DNA of 5,065 nucleotides from Nitrospirota bacterium (GTDB taxonomy: Bacteria > Nitrospirota > Nitrospiria > Nitrospirales > UBA8639), in contig JAOUQB010000216.1 of assembly GCA_029879555.1 (NCBI GenBank), forward strand, positions 1 to 5,065, written 5' to 3'. Below the pieces are notes generated by a model. The model worked only from the letters and a program-made list of their open reading frames with translations. It did not search any database and was not told where the DNA came from. This document shows positions 4,757-5,065 of this stretch, piece after piece. Each line of letters starts with the position of its first letter. Position 1 is the stretch's first letter. Made by a program: the position numbers and the translations under genes.

Positions 4757-5065
4757 TGCGGAATAGCAACATATCTAAAAGTGCGGGGAGGAAGTGGGCA
4801 GGGATTTCGCGGAAGGACTCAAAACCCCATTAGCTTTTTAATCTTACTTTCAAGCCTCGGCTACTCATCAGGCCTTATTCGGAAAGAAATAATAGCAGGA
4901 AGCTTAACACGAGAATATTTCGTCTATATCCCCCAAGCTATCGACTTGATCTGGCTCTTCCCATAGCCTTCGTGTTTCATGAGGGAAGTGGCAATGTCGA
5001 GCAGATTGCCACATTCTCAGGTTTCAACAAGATATCCGAGGAGAATAGTTTTCTGGTTATTTCTT
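4757..5065. other. Stretch without a convincing gene
   Basis: No frame on either strand combines a ribosome binding site, a plausible start and a recognisable protein. A plus-strand frame from a GTG at 4709 to 4966 is open but has no ribosome binding site and a composition that changes along its length. Two minus-strand frames enter from the right edge and stop within 50-90 nt; either could be the tail of a gene outside the window. The only clear structure is the hairpin at 4988-5012. Confidence 0.5.
4988..5012. repeat. Perfect 8-bp hairpin near the right edge
   Basis: GTGGCAAT and ATTGCCAC flank the 9-nt loop GTCGAGCAG. After one A-A mismatch the flanks can pair further (GAG at 4981-4983 with CTC at 5016-5018). 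No T-run follows on either strand. It may lie just after the stop of a gene entering from the right on the minus strand, as a T-less terminator or mRNA-end stabiliser, or it may be a protein-binding site. Confidence 0.5.

Noticed and set aside
4709..4966. Plus-strand frame of 85 codons from a GTG
   Set aside because: No ribosome binding site, start inside a dyad, and no recognisable motif; the second half is hydrophobic in an irregular way unlike a membrane protein.
1..5065. CRISPR arrays, tandem repeats, insertion sequences, tRNA genes
   Set aside because: No regularly spaced direct repeats, no transposase-like frame and no cloverleaf were seen on either strand.

Overview
The window carries genes of a Gram-negative bacterium of middling GC content. 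Three predicted lipoproteins with clear lipoboxes and a further exported Ig-like protein imply an envelope with lipoprotein processing. The mix (glycine-zipper lipoprotein with a Cys-rich tail, Big_2/PKD exported protein, SnoaL-like small protein, stand-alone receiver) resembles Nitrospira-type genomes, but this is an impression from gene content and was not tested. There are no tRNA or rRNA genes, no CRISPR array, no insertion sequence and no integrase.

Left block (1-2584, all minus strand): reading with transcription, an exported protein with Big_2-like and PKD-like Ig folds (1562-2584) is followed after 38 nt by an exported lipoprotein of the endonuclease/exonuclease/phosphatase (EEP) fold with its main active-site motifs intact (573-1523). 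After a 184-nt gap containing potential alternative RNA hairpins comes a helical lipoprotein of unknown function that runs off the left edge (1-388). The first two probably share a transcript. All three products act outside the cytoplasm.

Centre (2585-3498): a 224-nt divergent intergenic region with two perfect short palindromes and a candidate extended -10 separates the left block from a plus-strand SnoaL/NTF2-like protein (2809-3189) with a perfect 9-nt Shine-Dalgarno sequence. Downstream lies a convergent gap of about 310 nt. It is not featureless: it holds two long-arm inverted repeats and a plus-strand open frame (47 codons from its ATG, then 24 codons in another frame through a TAATG overlap) that reads like a small gene broken by a single-base change.

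Right block (3499-5065, minus strand): a glycine-zipper lipoprotein (3499-3930) with its own TATAAT-type promoter, and upstream of it a stand-alone CheY-like receiver (4124-4519) whose phosphorylation residues are intact but whose usual aromatic switch residue is Leu. In front of the receiver are a sigma-54-like -24/-12 element and, about 110-145 bp further upstream, three back-to-back dyads, an arrangement typical of enhancer-dependent promoters. The last 300 bases show no convincing gene, only one perfect 8-bp hairpin.

No large undescribed system is evident. The most interesting items are the possible sigma-54 plus enhancer-dyad control region of the receiver, the possible frameshifted small gene after the SnoaL-like gene, and the mutually exclusive leader hairpins before the partial lipoprotein.
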